Shown in pieces: positions 49,033 through 58,024 of a stretch of 64,000 nt of DNA. The stretch covers positions 62,001-126,000 of the forward strand of contig NZ_PTXL01000002.1 of NCBI RefSeq assembly GCF_004343775.1, given 5' to 3'. Within the stretch, counting starts at the first letter, position 1. Every line of letters starts with the position of its first letter. Both the position numbers and the translations under genes were made by a program. The stretch is from Burkholderia sp. SRS-46. Lineage in GTDB: Bacteria > Pseudomonadota > Gammaproteobacteria > Burkholderiales > Burkholderiaceae. The notes under the pieces are model-generated. The model had not been told where the DNA came from and ran no database searches. It worked only from the letters and a program-made list of their open reading frames with translations.

Positions 49033-50706
49033 ATGTTTCGATTTCAGGTGAATGCAGTGCAGAACGACGAAGATCGCGCGGATGACGCGCCGCAGAAGGC
49101 GCAGCGCGGCATCCAGAGCGTCGAGGTGGGTGGCCGGCTGCTCGACGCGCTCGCGCGGCGGCGCAAGCCGCTCGGGCTGTCCGAGCTGGCGGCGGCCGCG
49201 GAGCTGTCGAGCGCGCAGGCGCATACGTATCTGGTGAGCCTGACGCGCCTCGCGCTCGCGAAGCGCGACGCGATCACCGGCAATTACGAGCCGGGCCCGC
49301 TGTCGCTGCGGCTCGGCCTGATGTCGATCGAGCGGCAGCCGGCCTACCGGGCCGCGCTGCCGCATGCGGCACGGCTCGCGGAAAGCGTCGGGCACAGCGT
49401 CGCGCTGTCGGTGCCGGGCGCACCGGGGCCGACGATCGTGCGCATCGAGCACGGCGGCTATCCGCTGCACGTGAACCTGCACGTCGGCTCGGTGATGTCG
49501 CTCGACACGACGGCGACCGGCCGCGTGTTCCGCGCGTTCGGCGACGCCGCGCAGCTCGACGCGATGGCGGCCAGCCAGGCTGGCGCGGGCGACACGCTCG
49601 CGGGCGCCGACGGCGCGCGGCCGGCCCCGGACGCGGGCGCGCGGCAGGCCGACATCGACGCGATCCGCCGGCGCGGCATCGAGCGCAGCGTCGACCTGCC
49701 GAGCCCCGGCGTCAGCGCGATGTGCGTGCCCGTGCTCGACGCCGACGGGCGCCTGCAGCTGGCACTGACGGTGATCGGCTCGACCGGGTCGATCGACGTG
49801 GCCTGGGACGGCCCGATCGCGGCAGCCTTGCACGACGCGGCGCGGCAGGCGACCGCGGCGCTCGGCGCGGGAGACGGCGCACTGCCGCCCGCGCCGGTTG
49901 CCGCGCCGTTGCGCATGCCGCCCGCGATGGCCGACGACGCGAAGGCGCAGCGCGGCATCAACGCGCTCGACAGCACCGGCGAACTGCTGCTCGCGCTCGT
50001 GTCGGCGGGCCGCGCGCTGCCGCTGCGCGATCTCGCCGCAGCGGCCGGGATGCCGGCCGCGAAGGCGTTTCCGCATCTCGTGAGCCTGCTGAAGATCGGC
50101 CTGCTGAGCCGCGACGACGCGGGCTGCTTCGACGCCGGCCCGCTGAGCCTGACGCTCGGCCTGATCGCGATGCAGCGCGTGTCGCCCGCGCGCGACGCCG
50201 AAGCCGAGATCGTCGCGCTCGCCGAGGCGACCGACATGAGCGTCGCGACGGCGACGCTCGGGCCGCTCGGGCCGACCGTGATCCGCTTCGAGGAATCGGC
50301 GCGGCCGCAGCACGTGAGCCTGCGCGTCGGCACGGTGATGTCGCTCGTCAACACGGCGATCGGCCGCACCTTCGCGGCCTGCGTGCCCGACGACGTGCTG
50401 GCCGACCTGCTCGCCGACGAGCCCGTGCGCCTCGCGGGGCACGCGGCGCACGCCGACGACGCGTTCCGCGCGCACCTCGCGCGAATCCGCGCCGACGGGC
50501 TCGACTTCGCGTTCGACGCGCCGGTGCCCGGCATCGCGACGGTCGCCGCGCCCGTGTTCGATCACACCGGCAGCATCCGGCTCGTGATCGCGATCATCGG
50601 CGCGTCGCGCGGCTTTCCGCGCGGGCCCGACAGCGGCCTCGCGCAGGCGCTGCTCGCCGCGACGCGGCGGCTGTCGTGGCGGTTCGGGTGGCTCGGCAGG
50701 CAGTGA
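49033..50706 (+). CDS. Tandem (double) IclR-family regulator
   Basis: A 557-residue protein made of two complete IclR units. The first winged helix starts at QRGIQSVEVGGRLLDAL (~24-90), followed by an effector domain to ~275 (IRIEHGGYPLHVNLHVGSVMSL). After a Pro/Ala linker (~280-300) a second winged helix begins with QRGINALDSTGELLLAL (~305), and the second effector domain reads IRFEESARPQHVSLRVGTVMSL. Ordinary IclR proteins are ~250-280 residues with one of each and act as dimers or tetramers. The start is uncertain: the ATG at 49033, or GTG codons 15 and 24 bases later. It is divergent from the MBL hydrolase, with a 19-bp palindrome on its promoter. Confidence 0.9.
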   Translation: MFRFQVNAVQNDEDRADDAPQKAQRGIQSVEVGGRLLDALARRRKPLGLSELAAAAELSSAQAHTYLVSLTRLALAKRDAITGNYEPGPLSLRLGLMSIERQPAYRAALPHAARLAESVGHSVALSVPGAPGPTIVRIEHGGYPLHVNLHVGSVMSLDTTATGRVFRAFGDAAQLDAMAASQAGAGDTLAGADGARPAPDAGARQADIDAIRRRGIERSVDLPSPGVSAMCVPVLDADGRLQLALTVIGSTGSIDVAWDGPIAAALHDAARQATAALGAGDGALPPAPVAAPLRMPPAMADDAKAQRGINALDSTGELLLALVSAGRALPLRDLAAAAGMPAAKAFPHLVSLLKIGLLSRDDAGCFDAGPLSLTLGLIAMQRVSPARDAEAEIVALAEATDMSVATATLGPLGPTVIRFEESARPQHVSLRVGTVMSLVNTAIGRTFAACVPDDVLADLLADEPVRLAGHAAHADDAFRAHLARIRADGLDFAFDAPVPGIATVAAPVFDHTGSIRLVIAIIGASRGFPRGPDSGLAQALLAATRRLSWRFGWLGRQ

Positions 50707-50871
50707 CCGGCGCCGGCCCAATCCGTTCGGTCGATGCTTCCGGGTTCGCGAACGCGCTTCGTTCACGCTTCGTCACGGTCTCGTCGCGTTCGCCCGTCAG
50801 ACTGCCGCGCGGAATCATGTTGCGCCGCAGCAACAGAATCAGCCAATAATTATCATATTACAAAATGGAAT

Positions 50872-50900
50872 TTCACAAAGCGGTGGAGCCTCTCTATCAT
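50872..50900 (+). promoter_or_regulatory. Promoter of the 47-aa ORF unit
   Basis: TTCACA (50872-50877), 17 bases, TATCAT (50895-50900), in an AT-rich stretch. TAGGG-TTAT-CCCTA (50901-50914) at the expected start site is a small dyad that could be an operator. Confidence 0.55.
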
Positions 50901-50940
50901 TAGGGTTATCCCTAACTCGCCACCTTAATGGGGCAACGTC

Positions 50941-51084
50941 ATGCAAACGTCCAACGTCTCCACCCGTTCCAACGACTCCACCGGCTGGTTCTCGCGCATG
51001 GGTTCGCTGCTTGCCGAAGCATGGGCACTGCATCTCGAGACCTGCGAAATCATCGCTGAAGCCCACGCGCGCCTGCCGCGCTGA
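50941..51084 (+). CDS. Small protein (47 aa), unknown function
   Basis: An ORF of 48 codons starting MQTSNVSTRSNDSTGWFSRM and ending AEAHARLPR. It sits between a good promoter (leader ~34 bases) and a rho-independent terminator, so it is a complete transcription unit of roughly 220 bases. The C-terminal half (GSLLAEAWALHLETCEIIAEAHA) would form an amphipathic helix. There is no signal peptide or known family. The ribosome site is poor (GGGG at 50930-50933). It could be a real microprotein or the transcript could be a regulatory RNA. Confidence 0.55.
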   Translation: MQTSNVSTRSNDSTGWFSRMGSLLAEAWALHLETCEIIAEAHARLPR

Positions 51085-51103
51085 ACGGCAACGACACGAC
51101 GCC

Positions 51104-51132
51104 GGCCGGCGGCCCGATCGCCGGCCTTGTTC
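51104..51132 (+). terminator. Terminator after the 47-aa ORF
   Basis: GGCCGGCG (51104-51111) and CGCCGGCC (51119-51126) form a perfect 8-bp stem with a 7-base loop, followed by TTGTTCGT. Confidence 0.7.
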
Positions 51133-51181
51133 GTCTCCCCCGCGCTGCGCGCCCCGCGCGGCCAACCCGCCCCCCGCACGT

Positions 51182-51664
51182 TCACACCTGTATCGAAGGC
51201 ACGTCCTTCATGCAGCGCAGCGCGAACATCGAACGGCTGTGACGGATGCTCGAGATCTTGTACAGCTTCTCGCGCAGGAACCGTTCGTACCCGGCCGTGC
51301 CGTCCACCGCGACCTTGATCCAGTAGTCGTAATCGCCCGACACGAGATACGCCTCGAGCACCTCGGGCAGCGCCGCGAGCTCCGCGCCGAAGCGGGCCAG
51401 CGCGTCGTCCTCGTGGCGATCGAGCGTCACTTCGAGGATCACGATGTCCGCGTAGCCGAGCATGCGCTGATTGATCAGCGCCACATAGCCATCGATATAG
51501 CCGTCGAGTTCGAGTTGCCGCGTGCGGTTCCAGCATGAGGTCGTCGACATGCCGATCTGTTCGGCCAATTCGGCATTCGACAGGCGCGCGTTTTTCTGCA
51601 GCGCACCAAGGATTTTGCGGTCCTGGTTGTCGAGGGTTTTCGGCGTGCGTTCGCGTGTAGCCAT
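51182..51664 (-). CDS. Lrp/AsnC-family transcriptional regulator
   Basis: A 160-residue Lrp-type protein. The helix-turn-helix is at ~12-60 (LDNQDRKILGALQKNARLSN, then LAEQIGMSTTSCWNRTRQLE). The C-terminal RAM/ligand domain (~70-150) includes the family's VLEAYLVSGDYDYWIKVAV block. These proteins bind amino acids and act as octamers. It is divergent from a LysE-type exporter gene, the classical arrangement for an amino-acid-responsive regulator that switches on its exporter. The short dyad AATGCGCATT at 51688-51697, just upstream of its start, may be a contact site. Confidence 0.9.
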   Translation of the reverse strand: MATRERTPKTLDNQDRKILGALQKNARLSNAELAEQIGMSTTSCWNRTRQLELDGYIDGYVALINQRMLGYADIVILEVTLDRHEDDALARFGAELAALPEVLEAYLVSGDYDYWIKVAVDGTAGYERFLREKLYKISSIRHSRSMFALRCMKDVPSIQV

Positions 51665-51687
51665 GGCAGGAAGAATCTTCTACTGAA

Positions 51688-51697
51688 AATGCGCATT
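51688..51697. promoter_or_regulatory. Short dyad in the Lrp/LysE intergenic region
   Basis: AATGCGCATT, a 10-bp perfect palindrome in an AT-rich patch 24 bases from the Lrp start. It may be part of a degenerate Lrp site; evidence is positional only. Confidence 0.3.
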
Positions 51698-51947
51698 CTA
51701 GCTGAACATGATTCCGGATTCGGACCCGTTTCGCTGGAAAACAGGAAGCCTTTTAAGTTGAGGGCCTGATACATTTTCTCCATGCCTGTTGCCCGGCACG
51801 CTCCCCGCGACAACCCCTTCGCATCGGGACGCACGCGCGCAATCACGAGTTGCGCTGCCGGGCACGCGGGCATTCGAAAACCGCCTCCCGCGCGCCCACC
51901 CACCGTGCGCGGCGCTGGCGCCCCTCCCTGTTACCGCGCTTTCCGTC

Positions 51948-52586
51948 ATGTCGTTCCAGCTTTACCTGTCGTTTCTCGCTGCCTCCATCGTTCTCGTCTA
52001 CGCCCCCGGCCCCGTCAACCTGCTCACGATGAACCACGCGCTGCGCGCCGGCTGGCGGCGCGCGCTGCCCTGCGTATGGGGCGGCACGCTCGCCGTGCTG
52101 CTGCAACTCGCGCTGACCGCGCTGTGCCTGAATTCGCTCGTGCACATCGACGAGCGCGCGCTCACCGTGCTGCGCTGGACCGGCGCCGCCTACCTGATCT
52201 GGCTCGGCTGCAAGCAATGGCTGAGCCGCACGCCGGCCCAGGCGCCCGCTGCCTCGTCCGACATCGCCCAGCCCGAATCCGGCACCGGGCGCGCGCTGTT
52301 CTGGCGCGGTGTCGCGACCTCCGGCCTGAATCCGAAGACGCTGCTGTTCTTCCCGTCGTTCTTTCCGCAATTCATCAACCCGAACGCCGAATGGAGCCTG
52401 AACCTCCAGTTCCTGCTGCTCGCCGCGACGTTCGCGCTGCTGTTCGCGGGCGGCGTCGCGTCGATGGCGCTGTTCTCGCACCGGCTGAGCCGCGCGATGC
52501 AGCGGCCCGCGCGGATGCGCGCGATGAACCGCGTGACGGGCGGCCTGCTCGTCGGGATGGGCGCGATCATGGCCGGCTGGAACTGA
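51948..52586 (+). CDS. LysE/RhtB-family exporter
   Basis: A 212-residue inner-membrane protein with about six helices. The start MSFQLYLSFLAASIVLVYAPGPVNLLTMNH shows the family's APGPxxL motif in helix 1, and SGLNPKTLLFFPSFFPQFI is the matching conserved block near the middle. I chose the ATG at 51948; codons upstream are open but lack family similarity. Members export amino acids such as homoserine, threonine, lysine or leucine. The divergent Lrp/AsnC gene is the likely regulator. The substrate is not determinable. Confidence 0.9.
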   Translation: MSFQLYLSFLAASIVLVYAPGPVNLLTMNHALRAGWRRALPCVWGGTLAVLLQLALTALCLNSLVHIDERALTVLRWTGAAYLIWLGCKQWLSRTPAQAPAASSDIAQPESGTGRALFWRGVATSGLNPKTLLFFPSFFPQFINPNAEWSLNLQFLLLAATFALLFAGGVASMALFSHRLSRAMQRPARMRAMNRVTGGLLVGMGAIMAGWN

Positions 52587-52740
52587 GCCGCCGCGCGTGC
52601 AACCGTCGCCCTTGATCCCTTCGCACGACATGACGAAGCCGGCCGCGCTAAAGAATTCCCGCGCGCTGCCGTAATTCCTGTGACGAAATTGCGGTGACGC
52701 GTGCGTTCCGCCTCCTCTCCGTCCCCAAGCAGGATGTTTC

Positions 52741-54717
52741 ATGAGCTTTATCTCCCTGGGCCGGGTGAGCGTTGGCGCTCGTCTGGCTGCCTTGTCGTGC
52801 GCGACGGTTGCACTGCTGTTCGCCGTATTCGCCTGGACCCTCGCCCATCTCGCCGGCGAACAGATCGCCGACCAGGCGCATGCGCGCATCGCCGAGAAGG
52901 AACGCTCGATCGCCGCGATGATCGAGCTGTTCGACAAGGCGCTGTCCGCCGAAGCGAATCGCGCGATGACGCTGTTCGCGAGTTTCCTGCCGGCGGATTT
53001 CTCGCTCGACCCCGCGCGCACCTTCGATCTGGGCGGCGGCAACCTGGCACCGACGCTGTCCGCGGGCGGCAAGCCGCTCGATCTCGACTTCTCGATTCCC
53101 GACCAGTTCCTGCACAAGAGCGGCGCGATCGCGACGATCTTCGCGCGCGACGGTGACGACTTCGTGCGCATCACCACGTCGCTGAAGAAGCAGGACGGCT
53201 CGCGCGCGATCGGCACGCGCCTCGACCGCGCGAGCCCCGCGTATGCGCCGCTGATCGCGGGCCGCAGCTACACGGGCCTCGCGAAGCTGTTCGGCAAGCC
53301 GTTCATCACCGAATACAAGCCCGTCACCGACGCGAGCGGCCGCGTGATCGGCGCGCTGTTCGTCGGCCTCGACGTCGGCAGCGAGATCAGCCTCGTCGAG
53401 GCCGGCATCCGCGAGCTGAAGATCGGCGAGCATGGCTACTACTTCGTGATCGACGCATCGACGGGCCCCGCGCGCGGCACCTTCGTCGTCCACCCGGACG
53501 GGGCCGGCAAGCGCGCCGAAGGCGACGCGGCGCCGTACGCACAGATGCTCGCGGCGGGCCACGGCCAGCTCGAATACACGTCGACCGACCCGGCCGCGGG
53601 GGATCGCGGCCCGACCACGAAATTCGTGTCGTTCTCGACGATCCCGCAGTGGCAGTGGCTGGTGGGCGGCATCGCGATCGACGACGAGATGCTGGCCGAC
53701 ATGCGCGCCACCCGCAACCGCTTCCTGCTGATCGCCGCCGTGCTCGTGCTCGCGTTCGCCGCGATGTTCGTGGTGGTGGTGCGGCGCGTCGTGAGCCGGC
53801 CGCTCGAAGCGGCCGCGCGGGCGTCCGAGCGCTTCGCCGCCGGCGACCTGAGCGCGCGCATCCGCGACGGCGACGCGCCGCGCGGCGCCGACGAGATCGG
53901 CCGCCTCGTGCAGGCGGTCGACGGCATCGGCGACGGCCTCGCGCGGATCGTCGCGCAAGTCCGGCACGGCTCCGCCGGGATAGCGCAAGGCACCGTCGAG
54001 ATCGCGGCCGGCAGCGGCGACATCGCCACCCGCATCGCGACGCAGGCGAGCAGCGTCGAGCAGACGGCCGCGAGCATGGAGGAAATCACCGCCGCCGTGC
54101 AGCAGAACGCCGAGCACGCGGCGCAGGCGAACGAACTGGTGGCGGGCGCGTCCGACGCCGCGACGGGCGGCGGCGAGGCCGTGCAGCGGGTGGTCGCGAC
54201 GATGGGCGAGATCGAGCGCGCGACGCGCAAGATCGCCGAGATCACGGGCGTGATCGAAGGCATCGCGTTCCAGACCAACATCCTCGCGCTGAACGCGGCC
54301 GTCGAGGCCGCGCGCGCGGGCGATCACGGCAAGGGCTTCGCGGTGGTCGCCGCCGAAGTACGCGCGCTCGCGCAGCGCAGCGCGGCGGCCGTCAAGGAAA
54401 TCGACGCGCTGAGCAGCGAATCGGCGTCGACCGTCGAGCAGGGCTACCGGATCGCCGAGGCCGCGCACGGCACGATGCGCGACATCGTGATGCGCGTCGA
54501 CCAGGTGCGCACCATCATCGCCGAGATCAGCACAGCGTCGCGCGAGCAGTCGGCCGGCATCGAGCAGGTGAACCTCGCGGTCACGCAGATCGGCGAGGCG
54601 ACGCAGCAGAACGCGGCGCTGATCGCGCAGGCCGAGCACGCGGCCGTCACGCTGCGCGACCAGGCGGCGGAACTCGCGGAAGCCGTCAGCGTGTTCAAGC
54701 TCGGGCGCGGCGAATAG
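52741..54717 (+). CDS. Methyl-accepting chemotaxis protein
   Basis: A 658-residue chemoreceptor. A first membrane helix (~14-36) is followed by a large periplasmic sensor (~37-325) of the single-Cache/Cache-fusion type (TEYKPVTDASGRVIGALFVGLDVG). A second helix (~328-348), a HAMP domain (~349-402) and the cytoplasmic signalling rod come next. The receptor tip reads EGIAFQTNILALNAAVEAARAG from about residue 505, the universally conserved hairpin that binds CheA and CheW. No CheR-docking pentapeptide is visible at the end (FKLGRGE). The ligand is unknown. It stands alone, 33 bases before the YqaA-like gene. Confidence 0.93.
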   Translation: MSFISLGRVSVGARLAALSCATVALLFAVFAWTLAHLAGEQIADQAHARIAEKERSIAAMIELFDKALSAEANRAMTLFASFLPADFSLDPARTFDLGGGNLAPTLSAGGKPLDLDFSIPDQFLHKSGAIATIFARDGDDFVRITTSLKKQDGSRAIGTRLDRASPAYAPLIAGRSYTGLAKLFGKPFITEYKPVTDASGRVIGALFVGLDVGSEISLVEAGIRELKIGEHGYYFVIDASTGPARGTFVVHPDGAGKRAEGDAAPYAQMLAAGHGQLEYTSTDPAAGDRGPTTKFVSFSTIPQWQWLVGGIAIDDEMLADMRATRNRFLLIAAVLVLAFAAMFVVVVRRVVSRPLEAAARASERFAAGDLSARIRDGDAPRGADEIGRLVQAVDGIGDGLARIVAQVRHGSAGIAQGTVEIAAGSGDIATRIATQASSVEQTAASMEEITAAVQQNAEHAAQANELVAGASDAATGGGEAVQRVVATMGEIERATRKIAEITGVIEGIAFQTNILALNAAVEAARAGDHGKGFAVVAAEVRALAQRSAAAVKEIDALSSESASTVEQGYRIAEAAHGTMRDIVMRVDQVRTIIAEISTASREQSAGIEQVNLAVTQIGEATQQNAALIAQAEHAAVTLRDQAAELAEAVSVFKLGRGE

Positions 54718-54750
54718 CGGCCGGTAAATCGCCGCCGGTACAATCGCGCG

Positions 54751-55182
54751 ATGTCCGAATTGCTTACCTACGGCGGCCTGTTCGCCGTGTCGCTGGTCGC
54801 CGCGACCCTGTTCCCGCTCCAGTCCGAAGCCGTGCTCGCCGGCCTGCTGATCGCCGGCCGCGAGCCGGCGTGGGCGCTCGTGCTCGTCGCGAGCGTCGGC
54901 AACGTCGCCGGCTCGACGATCAACTGGGCGCTCGGCCGCGGGATCGAGCATTTCCGCGAGCGCCGCTGGTTTCCGGTGAAGCCCGCGGCGCTCGCGCGCG
55001 CCGAAGGCTGGTATTCACGCTACGGTCACTGGTCGCTGCTGCTGAGCTGGGCGCCCGTGATCGGCGATCCGCTGACGATGATCGCCGGCGTGCTGCGCGA
55101 GCCGCTGCCGCGCTTTCTCGCGATCGTCACGCTCGCGAAGGTCGGCCGCTACCTGGTGATCGTATGGCTCGTGCCGCACTGA
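54751..55182 (+). CDS. YqaA/DedA-like small membrane protein
   Basis: A 143-residue membrane protein with about four hydrophobic segments. SVGNVAGSTINWALGRG (~47-63) followed by RYGHWSLLLSWAPVIGDPLTMIAGVLR (~90-116) contains the conserved Gly/Arg/Pro pattern of the VTT/SNARE-associated (DedA) fold. Length and order match the YqaA subgroup. Proteins of this fold take part in lipid scrambling or membrane homeostasis; the YqaA role is not defined. It follows the chemoreceptor by 33 bases but may have its own promoter. Confidence 0.87.
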   Translation: MSELLTYGGLFAVSLVAATLFPLQSEAVLAGLLIAGREPAWALVLVASVGNVAGSTINWALGRGIEHFRERRWFPVKPAALARAEGWYSRYGHWSLLLSWAPVIGDPLTMIAGVLREPLPRFLAIVTLAKVGRYLVIVWLVPH

Positions 55183-55206
55183 CGGCACGCGCCACCCGGT
55201 TGCCGC

Positions 55207-56862
55207 TTATTTCTTCCCGCTTCCTGCCAGGTCGATCGCCTTGTCGGAGCCGACCGCGTGGCGCAGCTGGAATTTCTGGATCTTGCCGGTCGACGTCTTC
55301 GGCAGCTCGCCGAAGCGCACGGCCTTCGGCACCTTGAAGCCCGCGAGCAGCTGCCGGCAGTGCGCGACGATCTCCTCCTCGGTCGCGCTCATCCCTTCGC
55401 GCAGCTCGACGAACGCGCACGGCACCTCGCCCCACTTCGGGTCGGGCATCGCGACCACCGCCGCGACCGCGACCGCCGGATGCCGGTACAGCGCATCCTC
55501 CACCTCGATGCTCGAAATGTTCTCGCCGCCCGAGATGATGATGTCCTTCTTCCGGTCCTTGATGCGGATGTAGCCGTCCGGCGACATCACCGCGAGATCG
55601 CCGGTATGGAACCAGCCGCCGTGGAACGCCTCGTCGGTCGCCTTCGGGTTCTTCAGGTAGCCCTTCATGCAGATGTTGCCGCGGAACATGATCTCGCCGA
55701 GCGTCTCGCCGTCGGCCGGCACCGGCGCCATCGTATCCGGGTCAAGCACCGTCGCGCCCGCTTCCAGGTGGTAACGCACGCCCTGGCGCGCATTGAGCCG
55801 CGCGCGTTCGTCGTCGGACAGCGCCTCCCAGTGCGACTGTTGCGCGCACACCGTCGCCGGGCCGTACACCTCGGTCAGCCCGTACACGTGCAGCAGGTCG
55901 AAGCCGATCTCCTTCATCTTCGCGATCACGGCCGGCGCGGGCGCCGCGCCCGCGACCATCGCGTGCACGGTGTGGTCGATGCCTGCGCGCCACTCGGCCG
56001 GCGCGTTCGCGATCGCGCTCTGCACGATCGGCGCACCGCAGTAGTGCGTGATGCGCTCCCGGCGGATCAGGTCGAACACCGTCTTCGCGTCGAACTTGCG
56101 CAGGCACACGTTCACGCCCGCGCGCGCCGCGACCGCCCACGGGAAGCACCAGCCGTTGCAGTGGAACAGCGGCAGCGTCCACAGATACACGGCGTGCTTC
56201 GGCATGTCCCATTCGAGCAGGTTGCTGAGCGCCGCGAGATACGCGCCGCGGTGGTGGTAGACCACGCCCTTCGGGTCGCCGGTCGTGCCGGACGTGTAGT
56301 TCAGCGCGATCGCATCCCATTCGTCGGCGGGCGGCGTCCACGCGTAGTCGGGGTCGCCGCCGGCAACGAACGCCTCGTAGTCGGTCGCGCCCGCGAAGCG
56401 CGCGGGGTCGGCCGGCATCGCATCGGCGACGCTGACGATCCGCAGCCCGGGGATCTCCTGCGCGGCGCGCTGCGCGAGTTCCGCGTATTCGGTATCGACG
56501 ATCAGCACCTTCGCCTCGCCGTGACGCAGCATGAACAGCACCGACGGCACGTCGAGCCGCGTGTTGATCGTGTTCAGCACGGCGCCGGCCATCGGCACGC
56601 CGAAGTGCGCCTCGATCATCGCCGGAATGTTCGGCAGCATCGCCGCGACCGTGTCGCCGCGCGCGACGCCGGCCTGCGCGAGCGCGCTCGCGAGCCGCTT
56701 CGCACGCGTGCAGGTCTCGCCCCAGGTGCGCCGCACGTCGCCGTGCACGATCGCGAGGCGCTCGCCGTACACCTCGGCCGAGCGCACGAGGAAGTCGATC
56801 GGCGTGAGCGGTACGTAGTTGGCATCGCGGCGCTCGAGGCCCGCTTCGAACATCTGCGTCAT
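55207..56862 (-). CDS. Medium/long-chain acyl-CoA synthetase (AMP-forming)
   Basis: A 551-residue adenylate-forming ligase starting MTQMFEAGLERRDANYVPLTPIDFL. The ATP-binding P-loop reads LNYTSGTTGDPKGVVYHHRG (~188-207). The adenylate motif GLTEVYGP (~307) and the hinge/C-terminal motif GGWFHTGDLAVMSPDGYIRIKDRKKD (~418-443) follow, with the catalytic Lys near the end (LPKTSTGKIQK). The pattern resembles the AlkK/FadD3-like fatty-acid group. I preferred the ATG at 56862, preceded by GGAG, over one 99 bases upstream. A Crp/Fnr gene is divergent and an FNR-like box lies in the gap, which suggests control by it. Confidence 0.9.
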   Translation of the reverse strand: MTQMFEAGLERRDANYVPLTPIDFLVRSAEVYGERLAIVHGDVRRTWGETCTRAKRLASALAQAGVARGDTVAAMLPNIPAMIEAHFGVPMAGAVLNTINTRLDVPSVLFMLRHGEAKVLIVDTEYAELAQRAAQEIPGLRIVSVADAMPADPARFAGATDYEAFVAGGDPDYAWTPPADEWDAIALNYTSGTTGDPKGVVYHHRGAYLAALSNLLEWDMPKHAVYLWTLPLFHCNGWCFPWAVAARAGVNVCLRKFDAKTVFDLIRRERITHYCGAPIVQSAIANAPAEWRAGIDHTVHAMVAGAAPAPAVIAKMKEIGFDLLHVYGLTEVYGPATVCAQQSHWEALSDDERARLNARQGVRYHLEAGATVLDPDTMAPVPADGETLGEIMFRGNICMKGYLKNPKATDEAFHGGWFHTGDLAVMSPDGYIRIKDRKKDIIISGGENISSIEVEDALYRHPAVAVAAVVAMPDPKWGEVPCAFVELREGMSATEEEIVAHCRQLLAGFKVPKAVRFGELPKTSTGKIQKFQLRHAVGSDKAIDLAGSGKK

Positions 56863-56947
56863 GGTGTTGTCTCCAGTCGGCCCGGCCTGGCGCTCGCGCG
56901 CCGCCGGGATCCCTTGCAAAGCCGAGGCGCGCGCGCCTCGAATCGTT

Positions 56948-56961
56948 TTGATGTGGTTCAA
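56948..56961. promoter_or_regulatory. FNR/CRP-like box between acyl-CoA synthetase and Crp/Fnr genes
   Basis: TTGAT-GTGG-TTCAA matches the FNR consensus TTGAT-N4-ATCAA at all but one position. It lies 86 bases upstream of the synthetase ATG and about 104 bases before the regulator start. Confidence 0.5.
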
Positions 56962-57064
56962 TCCGAGATAGCCTAACGGGCGCTATTGTGGGCCGTCTGT
57001 CATCGAAACGACAGAGTGGGCCCGGCGCTCCACGTGTTATCCCTATCCTCGCTAACCCGCATCC

Positions 57065-57814
57065 ATGGAAGACGACGTTCTCGCCCCCCGCGCCCCCCTC
57101 GATGCGCCCGCCGGCGACGCGCCGCCCGAGCCCGGCCCGCTGTCCGCGCTGTTCGGCCAGTGCGCGTGGTTCCGCACGCTCGCGCCCGAACACCAGGCGA
57201 TGGTGCTCGCGCAGTCGCGCGTCGAATGCCGCGAAGCCGGCGACGTGATCGCGCAGCGCCTTGCGCCGTCCGAGTACTGGATCGGCGTGCATCGCGGGCT
57301 GCTGAAGCTTGCGATCTTCAACGCATCGGGGCGCGGCTGCACGTTCTCCGGCGTGCCATCCGGCGGCTGGTTCGGCGAAGGCAGCGTGATCAAGCGCGAG
57401 CCGCGCAAGTACGAGGTGGTCGCGATCCAGCGCTCGACCGTGCTGTTCGTGCCGGCCGACACGTTCCACGCGCTGCTCGACAGCAGCCTGCCGTTCACGC
57501 GCTTCGTGATCCACCAGCTGAACAACCGGATGGGCGAATTCATCGCGTCGATCCAGAACAGCCGGCTGCTCGACGTCGATGCGCGCGTCGCGCAGGCGCT
57601 CGCGCAGCTGTTCAACCCGGACCTGTACCCGGATACCGGGCCGGCGCTGGCGATTTCGCAGGAGGAACTGGGGATGCTGGTCGGCGTGTCGCGGCAGCGG
57701 ATCAACCAGGCGCTGCAGCAGCTCGAGAAGCGCGGCGTGCTGCGGCTCGCGTACAACCAGATCGAGGTGGTCGACCTGGCCGCGCTCGCGCGGTTCGGGA
57801 TGGAGCAGATCTGA
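57065..57814 (+). CDS. Crp/Fnr-family transcriptional regulator
   Basis: A 249-residue protein with a cyclic-nucleotide-binding-like beta-barrel (~30-150; GCTFSGVPSGGWFGEGSVI) and a C-terminal winged helix (~170-240; ISQEELGMLVGVSRQRINQA with LQQLEKRGVLRL). The barrel lacks a clear cAMP phosphate-binding Arg-Ser pair, and no FNR-type N-terminal cysteine cluster exists. It is therefore neither a true CRP nor an oxygen-sensing FNR, and its signal is unknown. The recognition helix SRQRINQAL has CRP-like Ser-Arg but Gln where CRP has Glu. The gene is divergent from the acyl-CoA synthetase gene, its likely target. Confidence 0.9.
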   Translation: MEDDVLAPRAPLDAPAGDAPPEPGPLSALFGQCAWFRTLAPEHQAMVLAQSRVECREAGDVIAQRLAPSEYWIGVHRGLLKLAIFNASGRGCTFSGVPSGGWFGEGSVIKREPRKYEVVAIQRSTVLFVPADTFHALLDSSLPFTRFVIHQLNNRMGEFIASIQNSRLLDVDARVAQALAQLFNPDLYPDTGPALAISQEELGMLVGVSRQRINQALQQLEKRGVLRLAYNQIEVVDLAALARFGMEQI

Positions 57815-58024
57815 GCAGCGGCATGAGGTGAAGCACGCGCCGGCCGGACGGCGGTTGCGCGCGACTTCGTTTACGTCTGACGAATGCCGCGCAAGCGGCC
57901 GTCGCGCCCGCGCCGCCCCAACCTGACCATCCCGCCAGTTTCGCGTCAGTGACCCGTTCAGCCTGCCCGCCTATCATTCGAGTGCCCGTCATCAACGTCT
58001 GAACGCCGCCTCCCCGCTGCCTCC

